Shown in pieces: positions 1-5,978 of a DNA stretch of 7,239 nucleotides (within the stretch, counting starts at the first letter, position 1; the number at the start of each line of letters is the position of its first letter). The DNA comes from an uncultured Pseudomonadota bacterium (lineage in GTDB: Bacteria > Pseudomonadota > Gammaproteobacteria > Methylococcales > Methylomonadaceae). Both the position numbers and the translations under genes were made by a program. Location of the stretch: contig CAIVBX010000142.1 in NCBI GenBank assembly GCA_903904275.1, positions 1 to 7,239 on the forward strand, written 5' to 3'. The notes beneath the pieces are model-generated. The model saw nothing but the letters and a program-made list of their open reading frames with translations. It made no database searches and was not told the DNA's origin.

Positions 1-115
1 AACAAATTGGAATGCCATTGTTGTCACGAATTAAACGGGTCAAATTTTCATTTTGATGCGCTGGGCGGGTGATTAAAACCCGCGCTTGTTTTAAATCCGT
101 TTTCAATAATGGCAT
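1..115 (-). CDS. hemD: Uroporphyrinogen-III synthase, N-terminal fragment (runs off left edge)
   Basis: HemD cyclises hydroxymethylbilane to uroporphyrinogen III, the branch-point intermediate of haem, sirohaem and cobalamin synthesis, in the cytosol. Only the first 38 codons are present. The reverse complement of 1-115 starts with ATG (113-115) and reads MPLLKTDLKQARVLITRP, followed by AHQNENLTRLIRDNNGIP. The VLITRPxxQNxxLxxxIxxxGxxP pattern is the first beta strand and following helix of HemD (E. coli begins SILVTRP). It lies 8 bp downstream of the glnS stop on the same strand. An AAGGA about 13 bases before the ATG, inside the end of glnS, could serve as ribosome binding site. Read-through from glnS is likely. 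In many gammaproteobacteria hemD follows hemC; here glnS precedes it. The identification rests on a short N-terminus only. Confidence 0.8.
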   Translation of the reverse strand, partial: MPLLKTDLKQARVLITRPAHQNENLTRLIRDNNGIPIC

Positions 116-123
116 TTTAAAAT

Positions 124-1779
124 TTATTCCTTGCTGTCACGCAATGTGACGGTGCGATTGAACACCAATTTATCAGGTGAACTATCGGTGTCTAAACAAA
201 AATAGCCCGTGCGTTCAAATTGATAACGATTTTCAAGCGTAGCCTCTTTTAAACTCGCTTCAACTCGGCAATTTTTTAAAATTTGTAATGAATTTGGATT
301 CACGACATCTAAAAAGTTTTCTTCATTATCGGGTTGTGGCACGGTAAATAATCGGTCATACAACCGAATTTCTGCAACGTGCGAACTCGCTTCGTCAACC
401 CAATGAATCACGCCTTTTGCTTTGCGACCTTCAGGATTTTTACCGAGTGTATTTTCATCATAACTGCAACGTAATTCGATAATTTCACCTTCGTCATTTT
501 TAATCACTTCGTCGCAACGAATTACATACGAACCACGCAAACGCACTTCTTCGCCCAAACTCAAACGTTTATATTTTGGCGGCGGATTTTCTGAAAAATC
601 ATCACGTTCAATGAAAAGTGTTTTTGAAAATGGCACAACTCGTTTGCCAAAATCTTCACGTTGCGGGTGATTTGAAATTTCTAAATTTTTGATTTTATCA
701 TCAGGATAATTGGTAATGACAACGCGCAACGGTTCTAGGACTGCCATCGCACGCAACGCATTAACGTTCAAATCTTCACGAATGCAGTATTCCAAAACCC
801 CCATTTCAATCCACGAATTTTGTTTGGTAATTCCAATGCGTTCGCAGAAATCTTTAATGGCTTGCGGCGTAAAACCTGCGCGACGCAAACCTGCAATCGT
901 TGGCATTCGTGGATCATCCCAGCCTGAAACGTGCTTTTCAGTGACAAGTTGATTTAATTTGCGTTTACTAACAATCGTGTATTCAAGTTGCAAACGAGCA
1001 AATTCAATTTGTTGTGGATGGCATGGCACGTCAATTTGGTCTAAAACCCAATCATAAAGGGGACGATGGTCGGCAAATTCGAGCGTACAAAGTGAATGCG
1101 TGATATTTTCTAGCGCATCAGAAATGCAATGCGTGTAATCGTACATCGGATAAATGCACCACGCATCGCCTGTGCTGTGATGATGAACGCGGCGAATACG
1201 ATAAATCGTCGGGTCACGCATATTCATATTTGGTGAAGCCATATCAATTTTGGCGCGTAATACATATTTACCATCTTCAAATTCACCCGCTCGCATTCTG
1301 GTGAATAAATCTAAATTTTCTTCAATTGAACGGCTGCGGTCCGGGCTTTCTTTTCCTGCTTGCGTGAGTGTGCCGCGATAAGCGCGAATTTCTTCAGCTG
1401 ACAAACTGTCCACATACGCCAAATTTTTCTTAATCAATTCGACGGCATATTGATAAAGTTGCTCAAAATAATCCGACGCATGATGTAATTCTGTCCATTT
1501 AAAACCGAGCCAAGAAACGTCACATTTAATCGAGTCCATATATTCGACACTTTCTTTTTCTGGATTCGTATCGTCAAAACGCAAATTGCAAGTGCCGTTA
1601 TTTTCTAACGCGGTGCCAAAGTTCAAACAAATCGATTTTGCGTGACCAATATGTAAATAACCATTGGGTTCGGGTGGGAAACGGGTGGCGACTTTGCCGT
1701 TATTTTTATTTTCGGCTAAATCGGTTGCGATAATTTGGCGAATAAAATTCGCAGGTAAAACAGTTTCAGGAGTTTGCAT
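124..1779 (-). CDS. glnS: Glutaminyl-tRNA synthetase
   Basis: This class I aminoacyl-tRNA synthetase charges tRNA-Gln with glutamine using ATP in the cytosol. The protein has 551 residues, against about 554 in E. coli, so it is full length. The Rossmann catalytic domain carries the HIGH motif as HIGH at 43-46, within PPEPNGYLHIGHAKS. It also has FDDTNP at 68-73, the tRNA/amino-acid-binding stretch HSTGDAWCIYPMYDYTHCISDA at about 201-222, and the KMSKS-type loop as VSKRK at 270-274. The conserved GWDDPRMPTIAGLRRAG follows, and the beta-barrel anticodon-binding domain takes the C-terminal ~200 residues. The DDPRMPT block and the beta-barrel C-terminus favour GlnRS over GluRS. The start is set by alignment: E. 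coli homologues begin a similar distance before the HIGH motif. No clear Shine-Dalgarno sequence precedes this ATG. It is transcribed divergently from pfp and is followed at 8 bp by hemD. Confidence 0.98.
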   Translation of the reverse strand: MQTPETVLPANFIRQIIATDLAENKNNGKVATRFPPEPNGYLHIGHAKSICLNFGTALENNGTCNLRFDDTNPEKESVEYMDSIKCDVSWLGFKWTELHHASDYFEQLYQYAVELIKKNLAYVDSLSAEEIRAYRGTLTQAGKESPDRSRSIEENLDLFTRMRAGEFEDGKYVLRAKIDMASPNMNMRDPTIYRIRRVHHHSTGDAWCIYPMYDYTHCISDALENITHSLCTLEFADHRPLYDWVLDQIDVPCHPQQIEFARLQLEYTIVSKRKLNQLVTEKHVSGWDDPRMPTIAGLRRAGFTPQAIKDFCERIGITKQNSWIEMGVLEYCIREDLNVNALRAMAVLEPLRVVITNYPDDKIKNLEISNHPQREDFGKRVVPFSKTLFIERDDFSENPPPKYKRLSLGEEVRLRGSYVIRCDEVIKNDEGEIIELRCSYDENTLGKNPEGRKAKGVIHWVDEASSHVAEIRLYDRLFTVPQPDNEENFLDVVNPNSLQILKNCRVEASLKEATLENRYQFERTGYFCLDTDSSPDKLVFNRTVTLRDSKE

Positions 1780-1810
1780 AATGTTTGAATTTAAAAGTAA
1801 AAGTTAAATC

Positions 1811-1839
1811 ATGTTAAAGGAATCTTAAAAGCGTAACAA
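1811..1839 (-). promoter_or_regulatory. Possible weak sigma70 promoter for glnS
   Basis: On the minus strand TTGTTA (1834-1839) and TAACAT (1811-1816) are separated by 17 bp. Each matches the -35 and -10 consensus at 4 of 6 positions. It would place a start about 25-30 bases before the glnS ATG. It is the best-spaced pair I found in the spacer on this strand, but such matches are common in AT-rich DNA. Confidence 0.3.
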
Positions 1840-1853
1840 GGCAGAAAGCGTGC

Positions 1854-1870
1854 CATTAGCTAGACTAATG
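1854..1870. repeat. Short inverted repeat upstream of the pfp promoter
   Basis: CATTAG (1854-1859) and CTAATG (1865-1870) are perfect 6-bp arms around a 5-bp spacer, CTAGA. The dyad lies roughly 34-50 bases before the predicted pfp transcription start, where an activator or repressor could bind. Arms of this length also arise by chance, so any regulatory role is only a suggestion. Confidence 0.3.
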
Positions 1871-1888
1871 CTTAACTAAAATGGTCAA

Positions 1889-1897
1889 TGCTATAAT
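1889..1897 (+). promoter_or_regulatory. Extended -10 promoter of pfp
   Basis: TGC TATAAT at 1889-1897 is a perfect extended -10 element (TGnTATAAT). No good -35 lies 16-18 bp upstream, which is typical of extended -10 promoters. The predicted start is around 1904, giving a leader of about 30 bases before the pfp ATG at 1934. An AAGG at 1923-1926, 7 bases before the ATG, is a plausible ribosome binding site. Confidence 0.65.
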
Positions 1898-1920
1898 TCA
1901 GCAATTTTAAAATTCAGCAA
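1895..1920 (+). repeat. 10-bp direct repeat spanning the pfp -10 and leader
   Basis: AATTCAGCAA occurs at 1895-1904 and again at 1911-1920, separated by TTTTAA (16-bp period). The first copy overlaps the last three bases of the -10 hexamer and the predicted start site; the second lies in the leader just before the ribosome binding site. It could be a tandem operator or a local duplication. Confidence 0.5.
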
Positions 1921-1933
1921 AAAAGGTAAATTC

Positions 1934-3193
1934 ATGACAACAAAAAATGCGTTTTATGCACAATCTGGCGGCGTAACATCGGTAATTAACGCGAGTGCGT
2001 GTGGTTTAATTCAAACAGCGCGATTACATTCAGACAAAATCGGAACAGTTTATGCAGGTTTAAATGGCATTATTGGCGCGTTGCAAGAAGAACTGATTGA
2101 TACCAGTTTTGAAAGCGATGAAGCAATTGCCGCATTGCGATATACACCAGCGGGGGCATTTGGTTCATGCCGTTATAAATTAAAAAGTTTAGATGCGAAT
2201 CGTGCTGAATATGAACGCTTAATTGACGTATTCAAAGCGCATAACATTGGTTATTTTTTTTACAACGGTGGCGGTGATTCGCAAGATACCGCGCATAAAG
2301 TGTCACAACTGGGTGAACAAATGGGTTATCCACTCACTTGTATAGGTGTTCCGAAAACGGTTGATAATGATTTGCCAATCACTGATAACTGCGCGGGATT
2401 TGGTAGCGTTGCAAAATATGTCGCTGTTTCAATGCGTGAAGCGAGTTTCGATGTCGCCTCAATGTGTGCAACTTCGACGAAAGTTTTTGTAATGGAAGTG
2501 ATGGGACGACACGCAGGTTGGATTGCAGCGGCTGGCGCGTTAGCGGCAGATGAAAATCACGATATTCCGCTTGTAATTTTGTTTCCTGAAATTGAATTTA
2601 ACGAATCGAAATTTTTAGCCGCCGTAGATGAAAAAGTAAAAAGTTACGGTTATTGCTGTGTTGTCGTTTCGGAAGGCGTTAAAAATAGTGAAGGACAATT
2701 TTTAGCCGAAGCTGGTGGAAAAGATGCCTTTGGTCATGCTCAATTAGGCGGTGCTGCGCCTGTGATTGCGAATTTAATCAAGCAAAGTTTAGGCTACAAA
2801 TATCATTGGGCAGTCGCTGATTATTTGCAACGCGCCGCGCGTCACATTGCCTCAAAAAATGATGTTGAACAGGCTTTCGCCGTTGGTAAAGCAGCGGTTG
2901 AATTTGCGCTTGCGGGAAAAAATGCCGTGATGCCAACAATCGTTCGACTTTCTGACGCGCCTTATCAGTGGAAAATCGACAGTGTTGATTTAAAAGATGT
3001 CGCAAATGTTGAAAAAATGATGCCGTCTGAATTTATTAGTGAAAATGGTTTTGGCATTACGCCAGCGTGTCGTGCTTATTTACAACCGTTAATTGCGGGT
3101 GAAGATTATCCGCCGTATAAAAATGGTTTGCCTGATTATGTTGTGTTGAAAAAATGTGTAGTTGCAAAAAAATTACCTGAATTCAAAGTCTAA
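1934..3193 (+). CDS. pfp: Pyrophosphate-dependent 6-phosphofructokinase
   Basis: This enzyme interconverts fructose 6-phosphate and fructose 1,6-bisphosphate in the cytosol, with pyrophosphate as likely phosphoryl donor. The 419-residue protein shows the PFK fold. It has the N-terminal SGGVTSVINA (11-20), NGGGDSQDT (111-119), GVPKTVDNDLPITD (138-151) with the catalytic Asp at 144, MGRHAGW (190-196), SEG (246-248) and YLQR (297-300). Two positions that distinguish donors in this family read as PPi-type. They are Asp in place of the second Gly of GGDGS (here GGGDS, Asp115), and Lys in PKTVDND (Lys141) where ATP enzymes have Gly. The residue before Asp115 is Gly rather than the usual Asp. The length exceeds bacterial ATP-PfkA (~320) and suits the PPi-type clade. 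It has its own extended -10 promoter and an AAGG site, and its stop abuts the next ATG. Donor specificity is inferred, not proven. Confidence 0.93.
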   Translation: MTTKNAFYAQSGGVTSVINASACGLIQTARLHSDKIGTVYAGLNGIIGALQEELIDTSFESDEAIAALRYTPAGAFGSCRYKLKSLDANRAEYERLIDVFKAHNIGYFFYNGGGDSQDTAHKVSQLGEQMGYPLTCIGVPKTVDNDLPITDNCAGFGSVAKYVAVSMREASFDVASMCATSTKVFVMEVMGRHAGWIAAAGALAADENHDIPLVILFPEIEFNESKFLAAVDEKVKSYGYCCVVVSEGVKNSEGQFLAEAGGKDAFGHAQLGGAAPVIANLIKQSLGYKYHWAVADYLQRAARHIASKNDVEQAFAVGKAAVEFALAGKNAVMPTIVRLSDAPYQWKIDSVDLKDVANVEKMMPSEFISENGFGITPACRAYLQPLIAGEDYPPYKNGLPDYVVLKKCVVAKKLPEFKV

Positions 3194-3736
3194 ATGATTG
3201 TTCACAACAGCGGGCTGATTTTATATTTTTTGATGTCGTTTGGTTCGGGCTATGCGGTGGGAAATTTTCGCCGCATGGGTTTTTTGCATTCGTGGTTGTT
3301 GTCGATTCTTTTTGTGCCGCTTGCGTATGAATTGTTGAATCCAAATTTTTTAATGGTAATTACCGTTGTTGGTTTTTCGTTGGGATTATTTTTTGCAAAA
3401 AGCGTGTCGTTTTTTGATGTTTTGGGTTATTTAAATCCGTCTCGTTTTTTACAACGCCGCGAAAAATCAACTTTCCAAGGTAATGCGAAGCATCAACAAC
3501 CACAGTTTTCCAAACGTAGCAGTGATAATTTTGAAGATTTAGCCGAAGGTCGCAAACCTGAAGAAATTTTGGGTTTGCAACCTGATTTTACGCAAGCGGA
3601 ATTAAAAGCCGCGTATCAAAAAGAATCAAATCGCACCCATCCTGACAAATGGGCGAATAAACCTGATTCAATTCGGCAAGTAATGGAATTTGAACAAAAA
3701 CTTATCAACATGGCGTACAACAAATTAAAACGCTGA
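3194..3736 (+). CDS. Membrane-anchored J-domain protein
   Basis: A 180-residue predicted inner-membrane co-chaperone. Hydrophobic stretches lie at about 7-22, 33-48 and 52-68, followed by a polar, basic linker (about 85-120). A compact J domain ends the protein (about 122-180), with the HPD motif at 149-151 that stimulates DnaK ATPase. A C-terminal J domain behind an N-terminal membrane anchor recalls DjlA. However, there is no room for the DjlA TerB-like domain, so I give no gene symbol. The ATG follows the pfp TAA with no gap and has no Shine-Dalgarno sequence, which suggests translation coupled to pfp. The last 12 bp overlap the end of apaH on the other strand. Client and partner are unknown; recruitment of DnaK to the membrane is the inferred role. 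Confidence 0.82.
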   Translation: MIVHNSGLILYFLMSFGSGYAVGNFRRMGFLHSWLLSILFVPLAYELLNPNFLMVITVVGFSLGLFFAKSVSFFDVLGYLNPSRFLQRREKSTFQGNAKHQQPQFSKRSSDNFEDLAEGRKPEEILGLQPDFTQAELKAAYQKESNRTHPDKWANKPDSIRQVMEFEQKLINMAYNKLKR

Positions 3737-4525
3737 CACGCTAAATCGTTTTAAATCATCGAGCCGCAACGCCGTTAATTCACGTCCCCAAACGCAACCT
3801 GTATCAATCGCGTAGCAATTATGCGATTGATAAAAACCTAATGCTGACCAATGCCCGGAAATCAATTTTACGTCAGCGGTTTTTCGTTGCGGCAATTCAA
3901 ACCAAGGTTTTAAATTCGCGGGTTGTGAACCTAATTCACCGTTATTTTCAAATTCTAATTTTCCATTTTCATCACAAAAACGTATTCGCGTAAAACAGTT
4001 AATAATGAAGCGAATTTGCTCAATGCCTGTTAATTCATCTGACCAAATATCAGGCGAATTGCCGTAAAGTTCGGTTAATAAATTTTTGTAGTTTGAACTA
4101 CGCAAGGCATTTTCAGCTAAATTTGCCATTGTTTGCACCTGGGTTAAATCCCATTGCGGCGGCAAACCTGCATGAAGTAATCCAAAATTATTTTCATAAT
4201 GAAACAACGGTTGATAACGTAACCAATCGACTAATTCTTCACAATCAGGCGCGGCAAAAATCGCTTGCATGGTGTCTTTACGTTTTATTTTTTCAGGAAA
4301 ATTTGCCGTTACTAAGAAATGAATATCATGATTTCCCAAAACGGTGACAGCCGCAGAACCTAAATTTTTAATAAATCGCAATGTTTCAAGGGATTTATTA
4401 CCGCGATTAACTAAATCACCCACAAACCAAAGTTTGTCTGATTTGTCATCGAATTGAATTTTATCAAGTAAGCGCATCAACTCATCAAAACAACCTTGCA
4501 CATCGCCAATCGCGTAAATTGCCAT
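3725..4525 (-). CDS. apaH: Symmetrical bis(5'-nucleosyl)-tetraphosphatase (Ap4A hydrolase)
   Basis: ApaH cleaves diadenosine tetraphosphate symmetrically to two ADP and also acts on Np4-capped RNA; it is a cytosolic metallophosphoesterase. The 266-residue protein (E. coli 280) has the family's metal-binding motifs in order. These are GDVQG (7-11), GDLVNRG (36-42), GNHD (64-67), HAG (118-120) and GHW (224-226), followed by DTGCVWG (241-247). The first motif has Gln where E. coli has His (GDVHG); Gln is common there in other proteobacterial ApaH proteins, so activity is expected. It begins 5 bp after apaG ends and lacks an evident Shine-Dalgarno sequence, so coupled translation is likely. Its 3' end overlaps the convergent J-domain gene by 12 bp, leaving no space for an intergenic terminator. 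Confidence 0.97.
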   Translation of the reverse strand: MAIYAIGDVQGCFDELMRLLDKIQFDDKSDKLWFVGDLVNRGNKSLETLRFIKNLGSAAVTVLGNHDIHFLVTANFPEKIKRKDTMQAIFAAPDCEELVDWLRYQPLFHYENNFGLLHAGLPPQWDLTQVQTMANLAENALRSSNYKNLLTELYGNSPDIWSDELTGIEQIRFIINCFTRIRFCDENGKLEFENNGELGSQPANLKPWFELPQRKTADVKLISGHWSALGFYQSHNCYAIDTGCVWGRELTALRLDDLKRFSVSAF

Positions 4526-4530
4526 AATTT

Positions 4531-4905
4531 TTAATGAAGTGTGCGCGGAATAGAAAGCGTAAAAGCAGGAATTTCAGCATTAAAAACTTCACCGTTATCA
4601 TTTTGAAACGTATAAAAACCTTCCATAATGCCAACATCGGTTTCGAGTAACGCACTACTGGTATAGCGAAAACTTTCACCACTGCGAATTCGTGGTTTCA
4701 TGCCAATGACACCATCACCATGAACCTCTTCAATTTTGCCATTCGCATTTGTCAAAATCCAATGACGTTTTAATAATTGCGCCGCGCTTTTACCCGTATT
4801 GGCGATAGTGATAGTATAGGCAAAGATATAGCGGTTCTGTTTCATGTCAGATTCTGTTTCAACAAAAGATGCCGTGGCGGTAACGCTAATAGTATTTTCG
4901 GTCAT
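4531..4905 (-). CDS. apaG: ApaG (Co2+/Mg2+ efflux-associated) protein
   Basis: ApaG is a small cytosolic beta-sandwich (fibronectin type III-like) protein. Its biochemical role is unsettled; cobalt/magnesium resistance and nucleotide binding have been proposed. The 124-residue length matches E. coli (125). The conserved landmarks are FAYTITIAN (28-36), LLKRHWILTNANG (44-56), the glycine motif GDGVIG (63-68), SGxxFRYTS (75-83) and MEGFYTF (94-100). The family's typical IPAFTLSIP ending (112-120) is also present. The ATG at 4905 gives the normal family N-terminus. It leads the apaG-apaH pair; rsmA/ksgA and pdxA, often found just upstream, are absent, and the gene is divergent from an ankyrin-repeat gene. 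Confidence 0.97.
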   Translation of the reverse strand: MTENTISVTATASFVETESDMKQNRYIFAYTITIANTGKSAAQLLKRHWILTNANGKIEEVHGDGVIGMKPRIRSGESFRYTSSALLETDVGIMEGFYTFQNDNGEVFNAEIPAFTLSIPRTLH

Positions 4906-4914
4906 AAAAATAGC

Positions 4915-4939
4915 TGCAAAATTTCAAAATAATTTTGCA
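4915..4939. promoter_or_regulatory. 25-bp dyad in the apaG / ankyrin gene spacer (possible operator)
   Basis: TGCAAAATT (4915-4923) and AATTTTGCA (4931-4939) are perfect 9-bp inverted arms around a 7-bp spacer. The dyad sits 9 bp before the apaG start codon and directly downstream of a candidate apaG -10. It is also upstream of the ankyrin gene. A protein-binding operator shared by both genes, or a hairpin in the apaG leader, would fit. The arms are AT-rich, so chance is possible, but 9 perfect pairs is longer than usual. Confidence 0.45.
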
Positions 4940-4969
4940 TTTTATCCTAACAATTCCAAACACAGGCAA
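4939..4969 (-). promoter_or_regulatory. Possible apaGH promoter
   Basis: On the minus strand TAAAAT (4939-4944, 5 of 6 to TATAAT) is preceded 19 bp upstream by TTGCCT (4964-4969, 4 of 6 to TTGACA). The spacing is at the long end. It would start transcription within the 9-bp-arm dyad at 4915-4939. No equally good promoter for the opposite-strand ankyrin gene was found in the 73 bp spacer. Confidence 0.35.
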
Positions 4970-4978
4970 CGATTCCGT

Positions 4979-5524
4979 ATGAAGTATAAAAATTATTTAG
5001 TGATGTTATTACTCGCCGCCTCGTCGCAACTTCACGCTGAGGATGGCAAAGATTTATTTTTAGCAGCGATGAATGGTAAAGAAGAGCGAGTAATTACGTT
5101 GCTCAATCAAGGTATTGATGTAAATAGTAAAAATGCAGCGGGACGCACCGCGTTAATGGCGGCGTGTATTAGCGGAAATCTTCACAGCATTAAAACCTTG
5201 CTTGCTTATGGCGCAGACGTAAATGCCGTTGATAATCAAAGTAATACCGCGTTAATGGACGCGCTAATTTTTGGTGATGAAGATATTATCAATTTATTGA
5301 TTAAATCAGGGGCAAATGTAAATGCTCAAGACGCGCAAAAAGTGCCACTTTTAGAACGTGCAAAAAAATCGAATGCTGAAAATATCGTTAAAATTTTAGA
5401 AACTGCTGGTGCAAAAGGCGCAGAACCACCGCCACCACCTGAACCAACAGCCGAAGAACTTGCTGCTAAAAAAGCGGCTGAAGAAGAAGCGGCAGCCGCT
5501 GAAAAGCCTAAGAAAAGAAGATAA
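4979..5524 (+). CDS. Secreted ankyrin-repeat protein with Pro- and Lys/Glu/Ala-rich tail
   Basis: A 181-residue protein with an N-terminal signal peptide: basic MKYKN, a hydrophobic core YLVMLLLAASS, and likely cleavage after LHA at about residue 20. This places it in the periplasm. Ankyrin repeats follow at about 23-52, 53-85 (GRTALMAACISGN, LLAYGADVNA), 86-118 (SNTALMDALIFGD, LLIKSGANVNA) and a degenerate capping unit at 119-145. After this come five prolines (150-154) and a low-complexity Glu/Ala/Lys tail ending KPKKRR. Ankyrin repeats bind proteins; the partner is unknown. I chose the ATG at 4979 because it directly gives a signal peptide. An in-frame ATG at 4844 would overlap apaG and add 45 residues without a recognisable domain. 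The next gene starts 13 bp downstream, so co-transcription with the Mur-ligase genes is likely. Confidence 0.88.
   Translation: MKYKNYLVMLLLAASSQLHAEDGKDLFLAAMNGKEERVITLLNQGIDVNSKNAAGRTALMAACISGNLHSIKTLLAYGADVNAVDNQSNTALMDALIFGDEDIINLLIKSGANVNAQDAQKVPLLERAKKSNAENIVKILETAGAKGAEPPPPPEPTAEELAAKKAAEEEAAAAEKPKKRR
5147..5258 (+). repeat. Ankyrin-repeat DNA periodicity (99 bp)
   Basis: The 13-mer ACCGCGTTAATGG occurs at 5147-5159 and 5246-5258, exactly 99 bp (33 codons) apart. It encodes the TALM segment of two successive ankyrin repeats. This is DNA-level conservation between neighbouring repeats, consistent with duplication of a 33-residue unit. Confidence 0.7.
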
Positions 5525-5537
5525 TAGGTAAAAAGTT

Positions 5538-5975
5538 ATGCGTATACACATTATTGGTATTACAACCGACTTTATGACTGGCATCGCAACATTAGCAAGA
5601 GAAGCTGGGCATGACGTGACAGCGTCAGACCATTGTATCGACACGGGAACACGTCATAAATTGGAGAAAGTGGGGGTCGAATTGCAAGAAGGATTCAGTC
5701 AAGATAATTTAGCCTACAAACCTGATTTAGTTGTGATTGGTAATGATATTGAATCGGGTAATCAAGAAGTCAAAGCAACACGTCGCCTTGCAATACCTTA
5801 TTTGTTGGGTTCAGAATGGCTAGAAAAATACGTTCTAAATGAAGATGTTATAAAAAAGGTAATGGGTAATGCTGCCTCAAATAAACCTAAAAATCCTCAT
5901 ATTCCAGATAAACCAATTAAACACGCACCCAAAATTTCTTCTGAAAATAATGCAAAATTCAAACAAAAACACTAA
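5538..5975 (+). CDS. Free-standing Mur ligase N-terminal domain, Mpl paralogue
   Basis: A 145-residue protein whose residues 1-102 align without gaps to the start of Mpl encoded just downstream, with about 40 identities counted by eye. Shared landmarks are IHIxGI (3-8), FM (12-13), GH (24-25), SD (30-31), EG (51-52), PDL (62-64), IGN (67-69), GN (74-75) and WL (94-95). This is the Rossmann-like UDP-MurNAc-binding domain of Mur ligases. The ATP-binding central domain and the C-terminal domain are absent, so it cannot be a ligase alone. In the sugar-nucleotide loop, GICGT of Mpl (7-11) is changed to GITTD, replacing Gly10 and putting Asp near the expected phosphate site. From residue ~103 the sequence becomes Lys/Pro/Asn-rich and unrelated to Mpl. 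An AGG at 5526-5528 lies 9 bases before the ATG. A role as regulator, scaffold or decoy is inferred; decayed duplication is the alternative. Confidence 0.85.
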   Translation: MRIHIIGITTDFMTGIATLAREAGHDVTASDHCIDTGTRHKLEKVGVELQEGFSQDNLAYKPDLVVIGNDIESGNQEVKATRRLAIPYLLGSEWLEKYVLNEDVIKKVMGNAASNKPKNPHIPDKPIKHAPKISSENNAKFKQKH

Positions 5976-5978
5976 ATC

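Noticed and set aside
710..952. 80-codon plus-strand open frame inside glnS
   Set aside because: It lies wholly antisense to the strongly conserved GlnRS sequence and has no recognisable motif.
2778..3005. 75-codon minus-strand open frame inside pfp
   Set aside because: It is antisense to conserved PFK sequence; no domain, no start signal.
4093..4347. 84-codon plus-strand open frame inside apaH
   Set aside because: It is antisense to conserved ApaH motifs and looks like a by-product of its codon use.
4493..4507. GDVQG in ApaH instead of GDVHG, as a possible inactive enzyme
   Set aside because: Gln at this position is common in ApaH of other proteobacteria, and all remaining metal-site motifs are intact.
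4485..4682. 65-codon minus-strand open frame across the apaG/apaH junction
   Set aside because: It is out of frame with both genuine genes on the same strand and shows no domain.
4844..4978. Upstream in-frame ATG giving the ankyrin protein 45 extra residues
   Set aside because: The extension overlaps apaG, contains antisense apaG sequence and would bury a clear signal peptide that starts at 4979.
5147..5330. Ankyrin-gene repeats as a CRISPR-like or minisatellite array
   Set aside because: The 99-bp period equals 33 codons and matches the ankyrin protein repeat; no short identical repeats with unique spacers are present.
5396..5644. 82-codon minus-strand open frame rich in Phe, Ser and Trp
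   Set aside because: Its composition is the antisense reading of the low-complexity Glu/Ala/Lys tail of the ankyrin protein.
5538..5975. Orphan Mur domain as a simple frameshifted full-length mpl copy
   Set aside because: I saw no P-loop or later Mpl motifs in the other plus frames before the next gene, and there is not enough space for the missing domains.
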